A DNA stretch of 13,858 bases, from NCBI GenBank assembly GCA_937881145.1, contig CALGFL010000247.1, positions 1-13,858 on the forward strand. Direction: 5' to 3'. The DNA is from an uncultured Bordetella sp. (GTDB lineage: Bacteria > Pseudomonadota > Gammaproteobacteria > Burkholderiales > Burkholderiaceae_B). Shown piece by piece: positions 1-7,765 of this stretch. A program made the translations under genes and the position numbers. A model generated the notes under the pieces. It saw only the letters and a list, made by a program, of their open reading frames with translations. It was not told where the DNA came from and made no database searches. Numbering within the stretch: position 1 is the stretch's first letter; every line of letters starts with the position of its first letter.

Positions 1-55
1 ACCCGCGACCCCCGGCGTGACAGGCCGGTATTCTAACCAACTGAACTACCGCTCC
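1..55 (-). tRNA. tRNA-Asp (GTC), 3' end cut by window edge
   Basis: On the minus strand the gene begins with GGAGCGGTAGTTCAGTTGGT, the usual bacterial tRNA-Asp 5' half with D-arm, and continues through an anticodon stem CCGGC/GCCGG. The anticodon GTC is read from 19-21. The T-arm is truncated at the window start, so the acceptor 3' strand and CCA are not visible. It is the last of the three visible tRNAs in a Ala-Glu-Asp transcription unit, 63 nt after tRNA-Glu. It would decode both Asp codons. Confidence 0.95.
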
Positions 56-98
56 GCAGCGGTATTGCGCAACTGTGTAGCGGATGCTGGCAGATCAA

Positions 99-117
99 TC
101 GATATCGGCAATATCGA
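99..117 (-). other. Hairpin one base after tRNA-Glu CCA
   Basis: A perfect 7-bp stem, TCGATAT (99-105) with ATATCGA (111-117), encloses a 5-nt loop. In the minus-strand transcript it begins one nucleotide after the encoded CCA of tRNA-Glu. It has no following U-tract and tRNA-Asp follows in the same unit, so it is more likely a processing or spacer structure than a terminator. The stem is A/T-rich and its stability in RNA is moderate. Confidence 0.45.
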
Positions 118-118
118 G

Positions 119-194
119 TGGCGTCCCCACGGGGATTCGAACCCCGGTACTCACCGTGAAAGGGTGATGTCCTAGGCCTCTAGACGATAGGGAC
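119..194 (-). tRNA. tRNA-Glu (TTC)
   Basis: The complete 76-nt gene is on the minus strand. It starts GTCCCTATCGTCTAGAGG, has anticodon stem TCACC/GGTGA around the loop CTTTCAC, and carries anticodon TTC read from 158-160. The T-arm GGGGTTCGAATCCCC is intact. The acceptor stem GTCCCTA/TGGGGAC pairs throughout with one G-T, and the 3' CCA is encoded (119-121). It lies 40 nt downstream of tRNA-Ala and 63 nt upstream of tRNA-Asp in the same transcription unit. Confidence 0.98.
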
Positions 195-234
195 ACGGAC
201 TTGCCAGCATGTTACTACGCTCTTCGCTTTCGAC

Positions 235-310
<76 letters not shown>

Positions 311-399
311 CCGGAACCTGATCTACTCTGCTCGCCAAATTCAGGTTTTATCCTGGCTTGGCGGCTTCGTTTAGGCTTTGCCGTTGGCGAAGAAACGAG

Positions 400-428
400 A
401 TTATGCATGAGTTTTTTTTGGCGTGCAA
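400..428 (-). promoter_or_regulatory. Predicted sigma70 promoter of the tRNA operon
   Basis: On the minus strand a -35-like TTGCAC (423-428) is separated by exactly 17 nt from a -10-like CATAAT (400-405), which matches TATAAT at 5 of 6 positions. The spacer contains an A8 tract (412-419), which would bend the DNA. Transcription would start near 393, leaving a leader of roughly 80 nt before tRNA-Ala. The -35 match is only partial. Confidence 0.45.
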
Positions 429-433
429 GTCGG

Positions 434-446
434 GTGGCCTAGCCAC
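434..446 (-). terminator. Small stem-loop directly after hydrolase stop (weak terminator candidate)
   Basis: GTGGC (434-438) pairs with GCCAC (442-446) across a 3-nt loop, starting immediately after the TAA stop of the minus-strand hydrolase. No U-tract follows; the next minus-strand bases are CCGACTTGC, which lead into the tRNA promoter. It is therefore at best a weak terminator or a 3'-end stabilising structure. Confidence 0.25.
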
Positions 447-1121
447 TTAGATCAGTAGCCGGGCGACGGCGCTTGGGGCCTCGCGCATCGCATTGTGGGC
501 GGTCGGGAGGTCATGCACGTGCCAGTCCGGATCGGCTTGGAGCCGGGCGCGAAGCGCAGCGAAAGGCGTGCCGTCTTCCCATCCGGAGCAGTAAATGAAA
601 TCGCGCCGGGGCACCTGGTCGGCGGCGCCGGTGAGCCGGATCGTCTGCACGAGAGAGGCGAGCGGATGGGGGCGTCGGCGGGGATCGCCGCCGCGCGGGG
701 CGCGAAGCGGCGGACGGACGGCATAGCCGGTGTCCGCGGCGCCGTCCACGAATGATTGCCGGTAGCTCTCGGTAGTCAGCGACCAGCATGACTGGCCGTC
801 GCGCGGAACGTAGGCGTCGAGATGGACCAGGCGCGAGACGCGGCCGCCCGCGCGGTCGGCGGCGGCGGAGATCACCATGCCGCCGTAGCTGTGGCCGACC
901 AGTGTCGCATCCGTGATCCGGGCCCGATCCAGCAGGCCTAGAACGTCGTCGGCGTGAGTGTCGAGGTTGGCGCCCGCTACCGTCGCGGCGTCGTCGTCGG
1001 GCCGCAGCCCCGTCAAGGTCAGGGCGTGCACGGTATGCCCGGCGCGCTCGAGCAGCGGGGTCACCGCTTCGAACGCCCAGGCGCCGTGCCAGGCGCCGGG
1101 TACGAGGATGAACGTTGCCAT
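447..1121 (-). CDS. Alpha/beta-fold hydrolase (esterase family)
   Basis: The 224-aa protein is a compact single-domain alpha/beta hydrolase of the EstA/plant methylesterase-like group. Visible features are the first beta strand and oxyanion-hole segment LVPGAWHGAW (6-15), the nucleophile elbow GHSYGG with Ser78, the group's typical LDAYVPRDGQS stretch (101-111), and the late SGW..GTPF and LPTAHNAM segments. His209 is the likely catalytic histidine. The acid residue cannot be assigned with certainty. There is no signal peptide, so it is probably cytoplasmic. The ATG at 1121 is preceded by AAAGGGAG at good spacing, supporting this start. It is divergent from an AraC-family gene, which may regulate it. 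The substrate is unknown; family members hydrolyse small esters. The region around residues 139-155 is unusually Arg/Pro-rich. Confidence 0.85.
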   Translation of the reverse strand: MATFILVPGAWHGAWAFEAVTPLLERAGHTVHALTLTGLRPDDDAATVAGANLDTHADDVLGLLDRARITDATLVGHSYGGMVISAAADRAGGRVSRLVHLDAYVPRDGQSCWSLTTESYRQSFVDGAADTGYAVRPPLRAPRGGDPRRRPHPLASLVQTIRLTGAADQVPRRDFIYCSGWEDGTPFAALRARLQADPDWHVHDLPTAHNAMREAPSAVARLLI

Positions 1122-1169
1122 GGAAATCTCCCTTTCAGCGTAAGGCAGGACCGCTCCAGTTCATCACGC

Positions 1170-1183
1170 CCCGTCATGGCGGG
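1170..1183. promoter_or_regulatory. Imperfect palindrome between hydrolase and AraC gene
   Basis: CCCGTCATGGCGGG is a 14-bp sequence that matches its reverse complement at 12 of 14 positions. It lies in the 83-bp divergent intergenic region, 22 bp upstream of the proposed AraC-family start. The position suits an operator shared by both genes, but AraC proteins usually bind direct repeats and GC-rich palindromes are common in this genome type. Confidence 0.25.
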
Positions 1184-1204
1184 CTACTGATAAACTGCCT
1201 TTCT

Positions 1205-2020
1205 ATGCCTATTGGCCGCCAAACCTTTAAACCCGTGACCGTGACGTCGCGCGCGTGGCCGTCCGGCGGACGGCACTTGTGGTCGTCGGGCGCCTCCAGT
1301 TCGATGCAGTCGCACGAGCGCGGGCATCTGGTGTACGCGGCCACCGGCGTGCTGACGGTCCACACCGACCTTGGCACTTCGGTTGTCCCGGCCAACCGGA
1401 TCGCGTGGACTCCCGCCGGACGCCCGCACTGGCATCGCGCCCACGGCGACACCGACATGCGGATTATCTTCCTTGCGTCGTCGCTGGCCAGGCGCATGCC
1501 GGACCGGCCGGCGGTATTTCTCGCCACCGGTCTCGCGCGCGAAGTCCTGCTCGCCCTGACCGGGCCGCACAACTACGATCGCGCCGCGCCGAGCTATGGC
1601 CGCTCCGCCCGCGCCCGGCTTACCCGGGTGCTGGTCGACGAGCTAAGAGAGGCGCAGGAGCAGCCGCTATATCTGCCGCAGCCCAGGGACAATCGTCTGC
1701 AGGCCCTTGCACGGACGCTGTCCGGGAAACCGGAAGACAACACGTCGATGGACGATCTCGGGAAGGCGGTCGGCGCCAGCTCCCGGACCCTTAGCCGGCT
1801 GATACGCAGCGAGCTCGGCATGACCTTCTACGAGTGGCGCACGCATCTGCGCATCTGCCACGCGCTCGTGCTGCTCGCACAGGGGCACGACGTCACCCAG
1901 ACCGCCTATGCCTGCGGCTGGGCCAACCCCAGCGGTTTCATCGCCGCTTTCACAGGCATAGTCGGCAGCACGCCAGGCCGGTACCAGGCCTGCCGGCAAA
2001 GCGCCGAGCGCGGTTTCTGA
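1205..2020 (+). CDS. AraC-family transcriptional regulator
   Basis: This is a 271-aa DNA-binding regulator. The N-terminal half (about residues 30-95) has the His-rich, glycine-turn pattern of a cupin sensor domain (SHERGHLVYAATGVLTV; PAGRPHWHRAHG). The C-terminal half carries both AraC helix-turn-helix units: about 182-204 (DLGKAVGASSRTLSRLIRSE) and about 228-256, ending in the family signature ACGWANPSGFIAAFTGIVGSTPGRYQ. The open frame extends to an ATG at 1115, but that would overlap the divergent hydrolase start. The ATG at 1205 gives a normal cupin-AraC length, though no strong Shine-Dalgarno precedes it. It probably controls the adjacent hydrolase and itself. Only 13 bp separate its stop from the convergent lnt stop, with no obvious terminator between them. 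Confidence 0.88.
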   Translation: MPIGRQTFKPVTVTSRAWPSGGRHLWSSGASSSMQSHERGHLVYAATGVLTVHTDLGTSVVPANRIAWTPAGRPHWHRAHGDTDMRIIFLASSLARRMPDRPAVFLATGLAREVLLALTGPHNYDRAAPSYGRSARARLTRVLVDELREAQEQPLYLPQPRDNRLQALARTLSGKPEDNTSMDDLGKAVGASSRTLSRLIRSELGMTFYEWRTHLRICHALVLLAQGHDVTQTAYACGWANPSGFIAAFTGIVGSTPGRYQACRQSAERGF

Positions 2021-2033
2021 TCGAGGTTGATCG

Positions 2034-3662
2034 TCAATGCTCGGCGCGCCGCCGCCAGGCGCACATTGCCGCGGCAAGCAGGATCGTCGCGATAAGAAGC
2101 ATGATTGGCAGGTCGCCCAGGCGCGCGTAGGGCGTGAGGCCGCGCATGCCCTGCACGGTGACGGCCAGCACGCCGATCGTGTGCGGCGCCAGGCGCGACA
2201 GGACGCGGCCCTGCGCGTCGATGGCCGCGGTGATGCCGGTATTGGTGTCGGTGATCATCGGGCGCGCCGTTTCCAGCGTGCGCACGCGGGCGATCTGCAG
2301 GTGCTGGCGCAGGGCCCAGGTGTCGCCGAACCAGCCGAGGTTGCTGATGTTGACGAGCAGGGTCGCACCCGGCTCGCCGTCCATGGGCTGCAAAGCGGGC
2401 AGCAGCGCGGGGCCGAACAGGTCTTCGTAGCAGATGTTCAAGGCCAGTTCCTGGCCGGCGATCGCAAAGGGCTTCTGGCGCTGCGCGCCGCGATCGAAGT
2501 CGCCCAGCGGAATGTTCAGCATGCGGATGAACCAGTGAAAGCCCGGTGGAACGTATTCGCCCCAGGGTACCAGGTGGCGCTTGTCGTAGCGCTGTTCGGT
2601 GCGGCCGCGCAGCAGGGCGTCGAGCGGCGTATCGGCGGTCAGGCCGATGGCGCTGTTGGTGTAGCGCGCGCGGCCCGAGGCTTCGATGGTGTGCAGCGGC
2701 ACGCCCATGATGAGGGCGGCGTGCTGGCGCGCCGCCACGTCGCGCCACGCGTCCCAGACCTGCGGCGGCAGCTGGTCCTGGAAGATCGGCAAGACGGTTT
2801 CGGGCAGGATGATCACGTCGGGCGCGGGTTCGCCTTGAGCGGGCGGGAGCGCGGCCAGCTCGAAGTGCCGCTGCAGTCCCTGCCGGATCAGGGCGGGATT
2901 GAATTTGTCCGACTGCGGAACGTTGCCTTGCACCAGCCGCGCATGCAGCGGTCGGCCCGCGGGTTGCGACCAGGCGATATGGTGCAGCGGCCAGCCCAGA
3001 AGCACCATGGCCAGGGGCAGGACCAGGGCGAGCAGGGCGCCGCGCCGGCCGGACTCCGGCTTGCCCGTGGCATGAGCCGGCCAGAGCCCGGCCAGCGCGG
3101 CGGCGGCGCAAGCGGCGATAAAGGCCATGCCATGCACGCCCAGTATCGGCGCCCAGCCGGCGATGGGGCTGTCGACCTGCGCATAGCCGATGTTGAGCCA
3201 GGGAAAGCCGGTGAGCACGGTGGCCCGCAGCCATTCGAAGAGCGTCCAGGCCGCGGCCCAGATCAGCACGGCGCGCCAGGGCGCCTGCTGCGCAGCGGGG
3301 GTGAGCCTGCGCGCCAGCGCGCACGCCGCGCCGGGAAAGAGGGCGAGGAAGGCCGACAGGAGCAACACGCCGCCGGCCGACATCGGCGCGGACAGATCGC
3401 CGTAGTCGTGCATGCTGACGTACAGCCAGTACAAGCCGATGCTGAAGTACACGGTGGCGAACCACCAGCCGCGCACCAAAGCCTGGCGAGTACTGGCGCC
3501 GTGCAGCGTGATGCGGGCGAGTACGGCCAGCGCCAGTATCTGCACCAGGGCCAGCGCGCCGTCGGGCAAAGGGCCCGGGGCGAAGGTCAGGGCCTGCGCC
3601 GCGCCCGCCAGCGTCAGAACGATCGGCAGGACCATGCCCCGGCGCTGCGGCGAGGCATTCAT
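2034..3662 (-). CDS. lnt: Apolipoprotein N-acyltransferase
   Basis: The 542-aa inner-membrane enzyme adds the third acyl chain to the N-terminal cysteine of apolipoproteins, using phospholipid as donor; this is the last step of lipoprotein maturation before Lol sorting. Hydrophobic segments fill about residues 10-230, followed by a periplasmic nitrilase-like domain and a final membrane helix (about 517-536). The catalytic triad is visible: Glu288 (ILPETV), Lys361 ([13 protein letters not shown]) and Cys411 (NICYED), matching E. coli Glu267/Lys335/Cys387. The start is placed at 3662 because its ATG overlaps the corC stop as ATGA; the longer open frame would run well into corC. It is the last gene of the miaB-phoH-ybeY-corC-lnt unit. 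Confidence 0.96.
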   Translation of the reverse strand: MNASPQRRGMVLPIVLTLAGAAQALTFAPGPLPDGALALVQILALAVLARITLHGASTRQALVRGWWFATVYFSIGLYWLYVSMHDYGDLSAPMSAGGVLLLSAFLALFPGAACALARRLTPAAQQAPWRAVLIWAAAWTLFEWLRATVLTGFPWLNIGYAQVDSPIAGWAPILGVHGMAFIAACAAAALAGLWPAHATGKPESGRRGALLALVLPLAMVLLGWPLHHIAWSQPAGRPLHARLVQGNVPQSDKFNPALIRQGLQRHFELAALPPAQGEPAPDVIILPETVLPIFQDQLPPQVWDAWRDVAARQHAALIMGVPLHTIEASGRARYTNSAIGLTADTPLDALLRGRTEQRYDKRHLVPWGEYVPPGFHWFIRMLNIPLGDFDRGAQRQKPFAIAGQELALNICYEDLFGPALLPALQPMDGEPGATLLVNISNLGWFGDTWALRQHLQIARVRTLETARPMITDTNTGITAAIDAQGRVLSRLAPHTIGVLAVTVQGMRGLTPYARLGDLPIMLLIATILLAAAMCAWRRRAEH

Positions 3663-4549
3663 GCGGCGGAGGGGTGGGCCGGAGCGGGGCGCGCCAGCGG
3701 CAGGCGGCGGGCGCGCAGCCACAAGGCACGGCGCGCGTCGGCGCGGATGACCTCGATGCGCAGGTCGCCGTAGGTGGCACTGTCGCCGCGCTTGGGAATG
3801 CGGCCGAGCTGGCCGCCCAGCCAGCCGCCGACGCTGTCGTACTCGTCGTCGGGCAGATCGGTGTGGAAGGTCTCGTTGAAATGGTCGATCTGCGTCGAGG
3901 CCATCAGGCGCCACTGGTTCTCGCCTTCGGGGAAGATGGATTCTTCGTCGTCTTCGTCGAATTCGTCTTCGATGTCGCCGACGATTTCCTCGAGCACGTC
4001 TTCCATGGTGACCAGGCCCGAGATGCCGCCGTGCTCGTCGATGACGATGGCCTGGTGGATGCTGCCTTGCTGGAAATCATGCAGCAGCACGTTCAGGCGC
4101 TTGGCCTCGGGGATGAACATGGCCGGGCGCAGCAGCGCGCGGATGTCGAGATCGGGCTCGAGCACGCAGCGCAGCAGTTCCTTGGCCAGCAGGATGCCGA
4201 GGATGTTGTCGCGGTCGTCTTCGTAGACCGGGAAGCGCGAGTGGCCGGTCTCGATGATGGTGGCCACGAGCTGCGGCAAAGGCTGCGCGATGTCGAGCAG
4301 GTCCATGCGCGGGCGCGGCACCATGATGTCGGCCACAGTGCGTTCGGACACCGCCAGGGCGCCCTTGATCATGCTATAGGCTTCGGCATCGAGCAGGTTG
4401 CGCTCGTGGGCCGCTTCAAGAAAGGATTTGATGCCTTCGCGGTCTTCGGGTTCGCGGCGCACGAGGGCCAGCACGCGGTCGATCAGGGATTTGCCGGAGG
4501 ATTTGGCGGGACGCGTGGTCGCGTCGGCAGCGGGGTAGGGGTCTGACAT
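3659..4549 (-). CDS. corC: CorC/YbeX-type CBS-domain protein
   Basis: This 296-aa cytosolic protein belongs to the CorC (YbeX) group, linked to Mg2+/Co2+ efflux in enterobacteria and, more recently, to ribosome and RNA metabolism. It has a short N-terminal region, a CBS pair (about 70-195, with [13 protein letters not shown] and [26 protein letters not shown]), then a C-terminal CorC_HlyC domain (about 213-285). No membrane domain is present, unlike the DUF21 relatives. A strongly acidic stretch follows the second CBS domain (192-204, mostly Asp/Glu). The start MSDPYP at 4549 matches the family's usual N-terminus better than the upstream in-frame ATG at 4582; neither has a strong Shine-Dalgarno. 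Its stop overlaps the lnt start by 4 bp, indicating translational coupling. Confidence 0.93.
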   Translation of the reverse strand: MSDPYPAADATTRPAKSSGKSLIDRVLALVRREPEDREGIKSFLEAAHERNLLDAEAYSMIKGALAVSERTVADIMVPRPRMDLLDIAQPLPQLVATIIETGHSRFPVYEDDRDNILGILLAKELLRCVLEPDLDIRALLRPAMFIPEAKRLNVLLHDFQQGSIHQAIVIDEHGGISGLVTMEDVLEEIVGDIEDEFDEDDEESIFPEGENQWRLMASTQIDHFNETFHTDLPDDEYDSVGGWLGGQLGRIPKRGDSATYGDLRIEVIRADARRALWLRARRLPLARPAPAHPSAA

Positions 4550-4614
4550 CGTCCGGAGGACAAGTTTCGGAGCGGACAGCATAACCGAATGAGGTTGCCG
4601 GCTTATGTCCGCGT

Positions 4615-5100
4615 TTAGGCGATGGTGTAGGGGTCGGCGATACCCATGCGCGCCAGGGCCTGGATTTCCAGATTTTCCATGCGCTGCGCATCGCGCTTGT
4701 TCAGGTGATCGTAACCCACGGCGTGCAGTACGCCATGGACGGTCAGATGCGCGGCGTGGTGCAGGAAGGGTTTGCGCTGTTCGCGCGCCTCGCGCGCCAG
4801 CACCGGGGCGCAGATGATGATGTCGCCGCGCGCGGTGCCTTCGGGGTCGACGCCGTATTCGAAGGTAAGCACGTTGGTGGCGTAGTCGCGCGCGCGAAAG
4901 CCGTGGTTGAGCTTGCGGCCCTCGGCCAGGCCGACCAGGCGCAGGCTCAATTCGGCGCGCGCGAAATCGGCCAGGCCGTCGGCGGCCGCCAGCTGCAGGG
5001 CGTAGCTGGCCCAGCGGCGCAGGCGCCAGCGCGGCAGGCGCGGCTCGGCGGCGGCGTATTGAACGGAAAGGGACAGAACCGCGGCAGCCTGCTTGGGCAT
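4615..5100 (-). CDS. ybeY: Endoribonuclease/rRNA maturation factor YbeY
   Basis: The 161-aa YbeY protein is a metal-dependent RNase implicated in 16S rRNA 3'-end maturation and 70S quality control. The defining zinc motif is intact: HGVLHAVGYDH at 122-132, with His122, His126 and His132 as ligands. The conserved FRARDYATNVLTF segment (68-80) contains the Arg equivalent to the catalytically important Arg of E. coli YbeY. The start at 5100 lies 7 nt after the phoH stop; an alternative ATG at 5118 would overlap the end of phoH by 11 nt and add six residues. The longest open frame (to 5238) runs inside phoH and is rejected. It lies between phoH and corC, its usual neighbours. Confidence 0.94.
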   Translation of the reverse strand: MPKQAAAVLSLSVQYAAAEPRLPRWRLRRWASYALQLAAADGLADFARAELSLRLVGLAEGRKLNHGFRARDYATNVLTFEYGVDPEGTARGDIIICAPVLAREAREQRKPFLHHAAHLTVHGVLHAVGYDHLNKRDAQRMENLEIQALARMGIADPYTIA

Positions 5101-5107
5101 GGCGCGC

Positions 5108-6190
5108 TTATTGCTCATCGGCCGCCGCTTGCTCGTAGGCATCGACGATGCGCGCCACCAGGGGGTGGCGCACCACGTCGCGACTGGTAAAGCGGGCGGA
5201 GGCGATGCCCTGTACGTCTTCGAGCACGTGCAGCGCATGCGTCAGACCGCTCTGCTGGCCGCGCGGCAGGTCGACCTGCGACGGGTCGCCGGTGATCACC
5301 GCCTTGCTGCCGAAACCGATGCGGGTGAGGAACATCTTCATCTGCTCGGGCGTGGTGTTCTGCGCCTCGTCAAGAATGACGAAGGCGTGATTGAGCGTGC
5401 GGCCGCGCATATAGGCCAGCGGCGCGATCTCGATGGTCTGTTTCTCGAACAGCTTCTGCACCTTGTCAAAGCCCATCAGGTCGTAGAGCGCGTCGTACAG
5501 CGGGCGCAGATAAGGGTCGACCTTTTGCGCCAGGTCGCCGGGCAGAAAGCCCAGCCGCTCGCCCGCCTCGACAGCCGGGCGCGTGAGCACCAGGCGCTGC
5601 ACGGTCTCGCGTTCGAGCGCGTCGATGGCGCAGGCTACCGCCAGCCAGGTCTTGCCTGTGCCGGCCGGGCCTACGCCGAAGGTGATGTCGTGCTTGAGAA
5701 TGTGATTGAGGTAGTCGCGCTGGCGCGGCGTGCGCGGGCGCAGGTCGCTGCGGCGCGTGCGCAGGGCAAAACCCGTGTCTTCGCCCACGGGCGGCAGGTC
5801 GATGCCGTTTGCGCCATTCGCACCGGACCCGTTGGAGTCGGTTCCATTCGCCGCGCGCGTTTCGGCCGAGTTGTCGTCGTCCGATGTTTCGCCGAGGCGG
5901 CTGATGCCTATCTCCACCAGGCCCAGTTGTATGTCGTCGATGGACAGGGCGCGATGCGTGGCCTGGTCGAAAAAGCGGCGCAGCGCGCGCGCCGCCAGTT
6001 CGGCCCGGGCGCCTTCGAACGTGACGCGGCTGCCGCGGCGGGCCAGGTGCACGTCCATGCCGTCGGCCAGTTGGCGCAGATTCTCGTCCAGCGGGCCGCA
6101 AAGATTTGCCAGGTGCGTGTTGTCGCCGTCCAGGTTGACCACGACGGGCATGGAGCGGGTTTTTTTCGCGGGGGTGCGTGCGGTGCTCAT
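5108..6190 (-). CDS. phoH: PhoH-like ATPase YbeZ
   Basis: This 360-aa P-loop ATPase of the PhoH/YbeZ family is the usual operon partner of YbeY and is thought to act in RNA metabolism. The N-terminal part (about 15-97) is the KH-like domain. The ATPase domain carries Walker A GPAGTGKT (174-181), the family signature [19 protein letters not shown] (202-220), Walker [10 protein letters not shown] (270-278) and [11 protein letters not shown] (299-309). Compared with E. coli YbeZ, the linker between the domains is longer by roughly 25 residues and is low-complexity, rich in Asn, Gly, Ala and Ser (about 104-131). The start at 6190 is 12 nt downstream of the miaB stop; its Shine-Dalgarno is weak. 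The gene is co-transcribed with miaB and ybeY by position. Confidence 0.95.
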   Translation of the reverse strand: MSTARTPAKKTRSMPVVVNLDGDNTHLANLCGPLDENLRQLADGMDVHLARRGSRVTFEGARAELAARALRRFFDQATHRALSIDDIQLGLVEIGISRLGETSDDDNSAETRAANGTDSNGSGANGANGIDLPPVGEDTGFALRTRRSDLRPRTPRQRDYLNHILKHDITFGVGPAGTGKTWLAVACAIDALERETVQRLVLTRPAVEAGERLGFLPGDLAQKVDPYLRPLYDALYDLMGFDKVQKLFEKQTIEIAPLAYMRGRTLNHAFVILDEAQNTTPEQMKMFLTRIGFGSKAVITGDPSQVDLPRGQQSGLTHALHVLEDVQGIASARFTSRDVVRHPLVARIVDAYEQAAADEQ

Positions 6191-6202
6191 TGCGCTCAGG
6201 CC

Positions 6203-7651
6203 CTAGTCCACGTCGGCCACGCGGGCGCGCAGCGAGTTGGGATAAGCATGCGTGATGACCACGTCTACCATCTGGCCGATCAGACGAGCCGGGCCCGCGA
6301 AATTGACGATGCGGTTGTTTTCGGTGCGGCCCATGAGTTCGTTGTCGTCCCGGCGCGAAAGGCCTTCGACCAGGATGCGCTGGCGCGTGCCGATCATGCC
6401 TTGAGCGATGGCCGCGGCCTGTTCGTTGATGAGCGCCTGCAGGCGCTGCAGGCGTTTGAGCTTGACGTCCTGCGCCGTGTCGTCGTGCAGGTCGGACGCC
6501 GGCGTGCCCGGGCGGCGCGAATAGATAAAGGAGAAAGACGTATCGAAGCCCACGTCTTCGATGAGCTTCATGGTCTTTTCGAAATCTTCCTCGGTTTCGC
6601 CCGGAAAGCCCACGATGAAATCGGAGGACAGCGTCAGGTTGGGCCGCGCGGCGCGCAGCTTGCGCACCACCGACTTGAATTCCAGCGCGGTGTAGCCGCG
6701 CTTCATCGCGGCCAGCACGCGGTCGCTGCCGGCCTGTACCGGCAGGTGCAGGAAGGACACCAGCTTGGGCAGGCGGGCATAGGCCTCGACCATGCGCTGG
6801 GTCATTTCCTTGGGGTGCGAAGTCGTATAGCGGATGCGCTCGATGCCGGGGATTTCGTGTACGTATTCGAGCAGCGTGGCGAAGTCCGCGATCTCGCCCG
6901 CGTCTGTCATCTTGCCGCGATAGGCGTTGACGTTCTGGCCCAGCAGCGTCACTTCCTTCACGCCTTGGTCGGCCAGGTCGGCCACCTCGACCAGCACGTC
7001 GTCGAAGGGGCGCGAGACTTCCTCGCCGCGGGTATAGGGCACCACGCAGAAACTGCAGTACTTGCTGCAGCCTTCCATGATCGAGACGAACGCTGTCGAG
7101 CCTTCGACGCGCGCGGGCGGCATATTGTCGAACTTCTCGATCTCGGGAAAGCTGATGTCCACCTGCGAAGCGCCCGAGGCGCGGCGCCTGTCGATGAGTT
7201 CGGGCAGGCGGTGCAGGGTTTGCGGGCCGAATACCACGTCCACATAGGGTGCGCGCTTGACGATGGCCTCGCCTTCCTGGCTGGCCACGCAGCCGCCCAC
7301 GCCGATCACCAGGTTCGGATTGACCTTCTTGAGCTGATTGGCGCGGCCCAGATCGGAGAAGACTTTTTCCTGCGCCTTCTCGCGCACCGAGCAGGTGTTA
7401 AAGAGGATGACGTCGGCTTCTTCCGGCGTCTGGGTCACTTCCAGGCCGTGTTCGGCGCGCAGCACGTCGAGCATCTTGTCCGAGTCGTACTCGTTCATCT
7501 GGCAGCCGAAGGTGCGGATGTACACCTTGCTGGGCGCCCCGCCCGTGGCGGTGGATGCGGTGGAGACGATGGGCTCGCCGTGCTTGCCCTGGATGGACTT
7601 GGTCTTGCCGCCGGCCTTGATGCCGGGACGTGAGAGCGTAGTTTCTTGCAT
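6203..7651 (-). CDS. miaB: tRNA-2-methylthio-N6-dimethylallyladenosine synthase
   Basis: The 482-aa MiaB is a radical-SAM methylthiotransferase that converts i6A37 to ms2i6A37 in tRNAs reading UNN codons. The N-terminal UPF0004 domain has the three auxiliary-cluster cysteines Cys50 ([13 protein letters not shown]), Cys87 ([15 protein letters not shown]) and Cys121 ([10 protein letters not shown]). The radical-SAM CxxxCxxC motif is Cys195, Cys199 and Cys202. Further family hallmarks are [27 protein letters not shown] and [11 protein letters not shown], and the C-terminal TRAM domain (about 419-480) includes [11 protein letters not shown]. The only ATG that retains the full domain is at 7651. 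It gives a roughly 40-residue polar N-terminal extension beyond the E. coli protein and lacks a clear Shine-Dalgarno. It is the first gene of the five-gene unit. Confidence 0.96.
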   Translation of the reverse strand: MQETTLSRPGIKAGGKTKSIQGKHGEPIVSTASTATGGAPSKVYIRTFGCQMNEYDSDKMLDVLRAEHGLEVTQTPEEADVILFNTCSVREKAQEKVFSDLGRANQLKKVNPNLVIGVGGCVASQEGEAIVKRAPYVDVVFGPQTLHRLPELIDRRRASGASQVDISFPEIEKFDNMPPARVEGSTAFVSIMEGCSKYCSFCVVPYTRGEEVSRPFDDVLVEVADLADQGVKEVTLLGQNVNAYRGKMTDAGEIADFATLLEYVHEIPGIERIRYTTSHPKEMTQRMVEAYARLPKLVSFLHLPVQAGSDRVLAAMKRGYTALEFKSVVRKLRAARPNLTLSSDFIVGFPGETEEDFEKTMKLIEDVGFDTSFSFIYSRRPGTPASDLHDDTAQDVKLKRLQRLQALINEQAAAIAQGMIGTRQRILVEGLSRRDDNELMGRTENNRIVNFAGPARLIGQMVDVVITHAYPNSLRARVADVD

Positions 7652-7765
7652 GATGTGTGCCGTGACGGGTGTTGATCCCGGGGGCGAGAAAGAAGCGCAG
7701 CGTTATGGGAATGGCAAGGTTGCCTGGACGATGTCGCGTCCGGACAAATTGCCGGGCTGGTGATT

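Larger units (their letters stand above)
84..210. repeat. 9-bp inverted repeat flanking tRNA-Glu
   Basis: ATGCTGGCA at 84-92 and its exact reverse complement TGCCAGCAT at 202-210 lie either side of tRNA-Glu. In the minus-strand precursor the leader (from 210-202) could pair with the trailer (from 92-84), closing a long stem around the tRNA. That would be a natural structure for precursor processing, but function is inferred only from complementarity. Coordinates span both arms and the enclosed tRNA. Confidence 0.5.

Noticed and set aside
1115..1204. Upstream extension of the AraC-family gene to the ATG at 1115
   Set aside because: It would overlap the divergent hydrolase start codon and its ribosome-binding site, and it adds residues that do not resemble the family's N-terminus.
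3935..3985. TTCGTC-rich microsatellite in corC
   Set aside because: The pattern is imperfect and simply encodes the Asp/Glu-rich stretch that is typical of this part of CorC proteins.
5093..7633. Very long plus-strand open frame (846 codons) opposite phoH and miaB
   Set aside because: It is antisense to two genes with intact catalytic motifs. GC-rich codon bias removes stop codons from the opposite strand, and the translation shows no recognisable domain.
7702..7730. CATAAC as a -10 box for the miaB operon
   Set aside because: No acceptable -35 box was found at 15-19 nt spacing, and a heat-shock-type -35 at suitable spacing was also not seen. The operon promoter remains unassigned.
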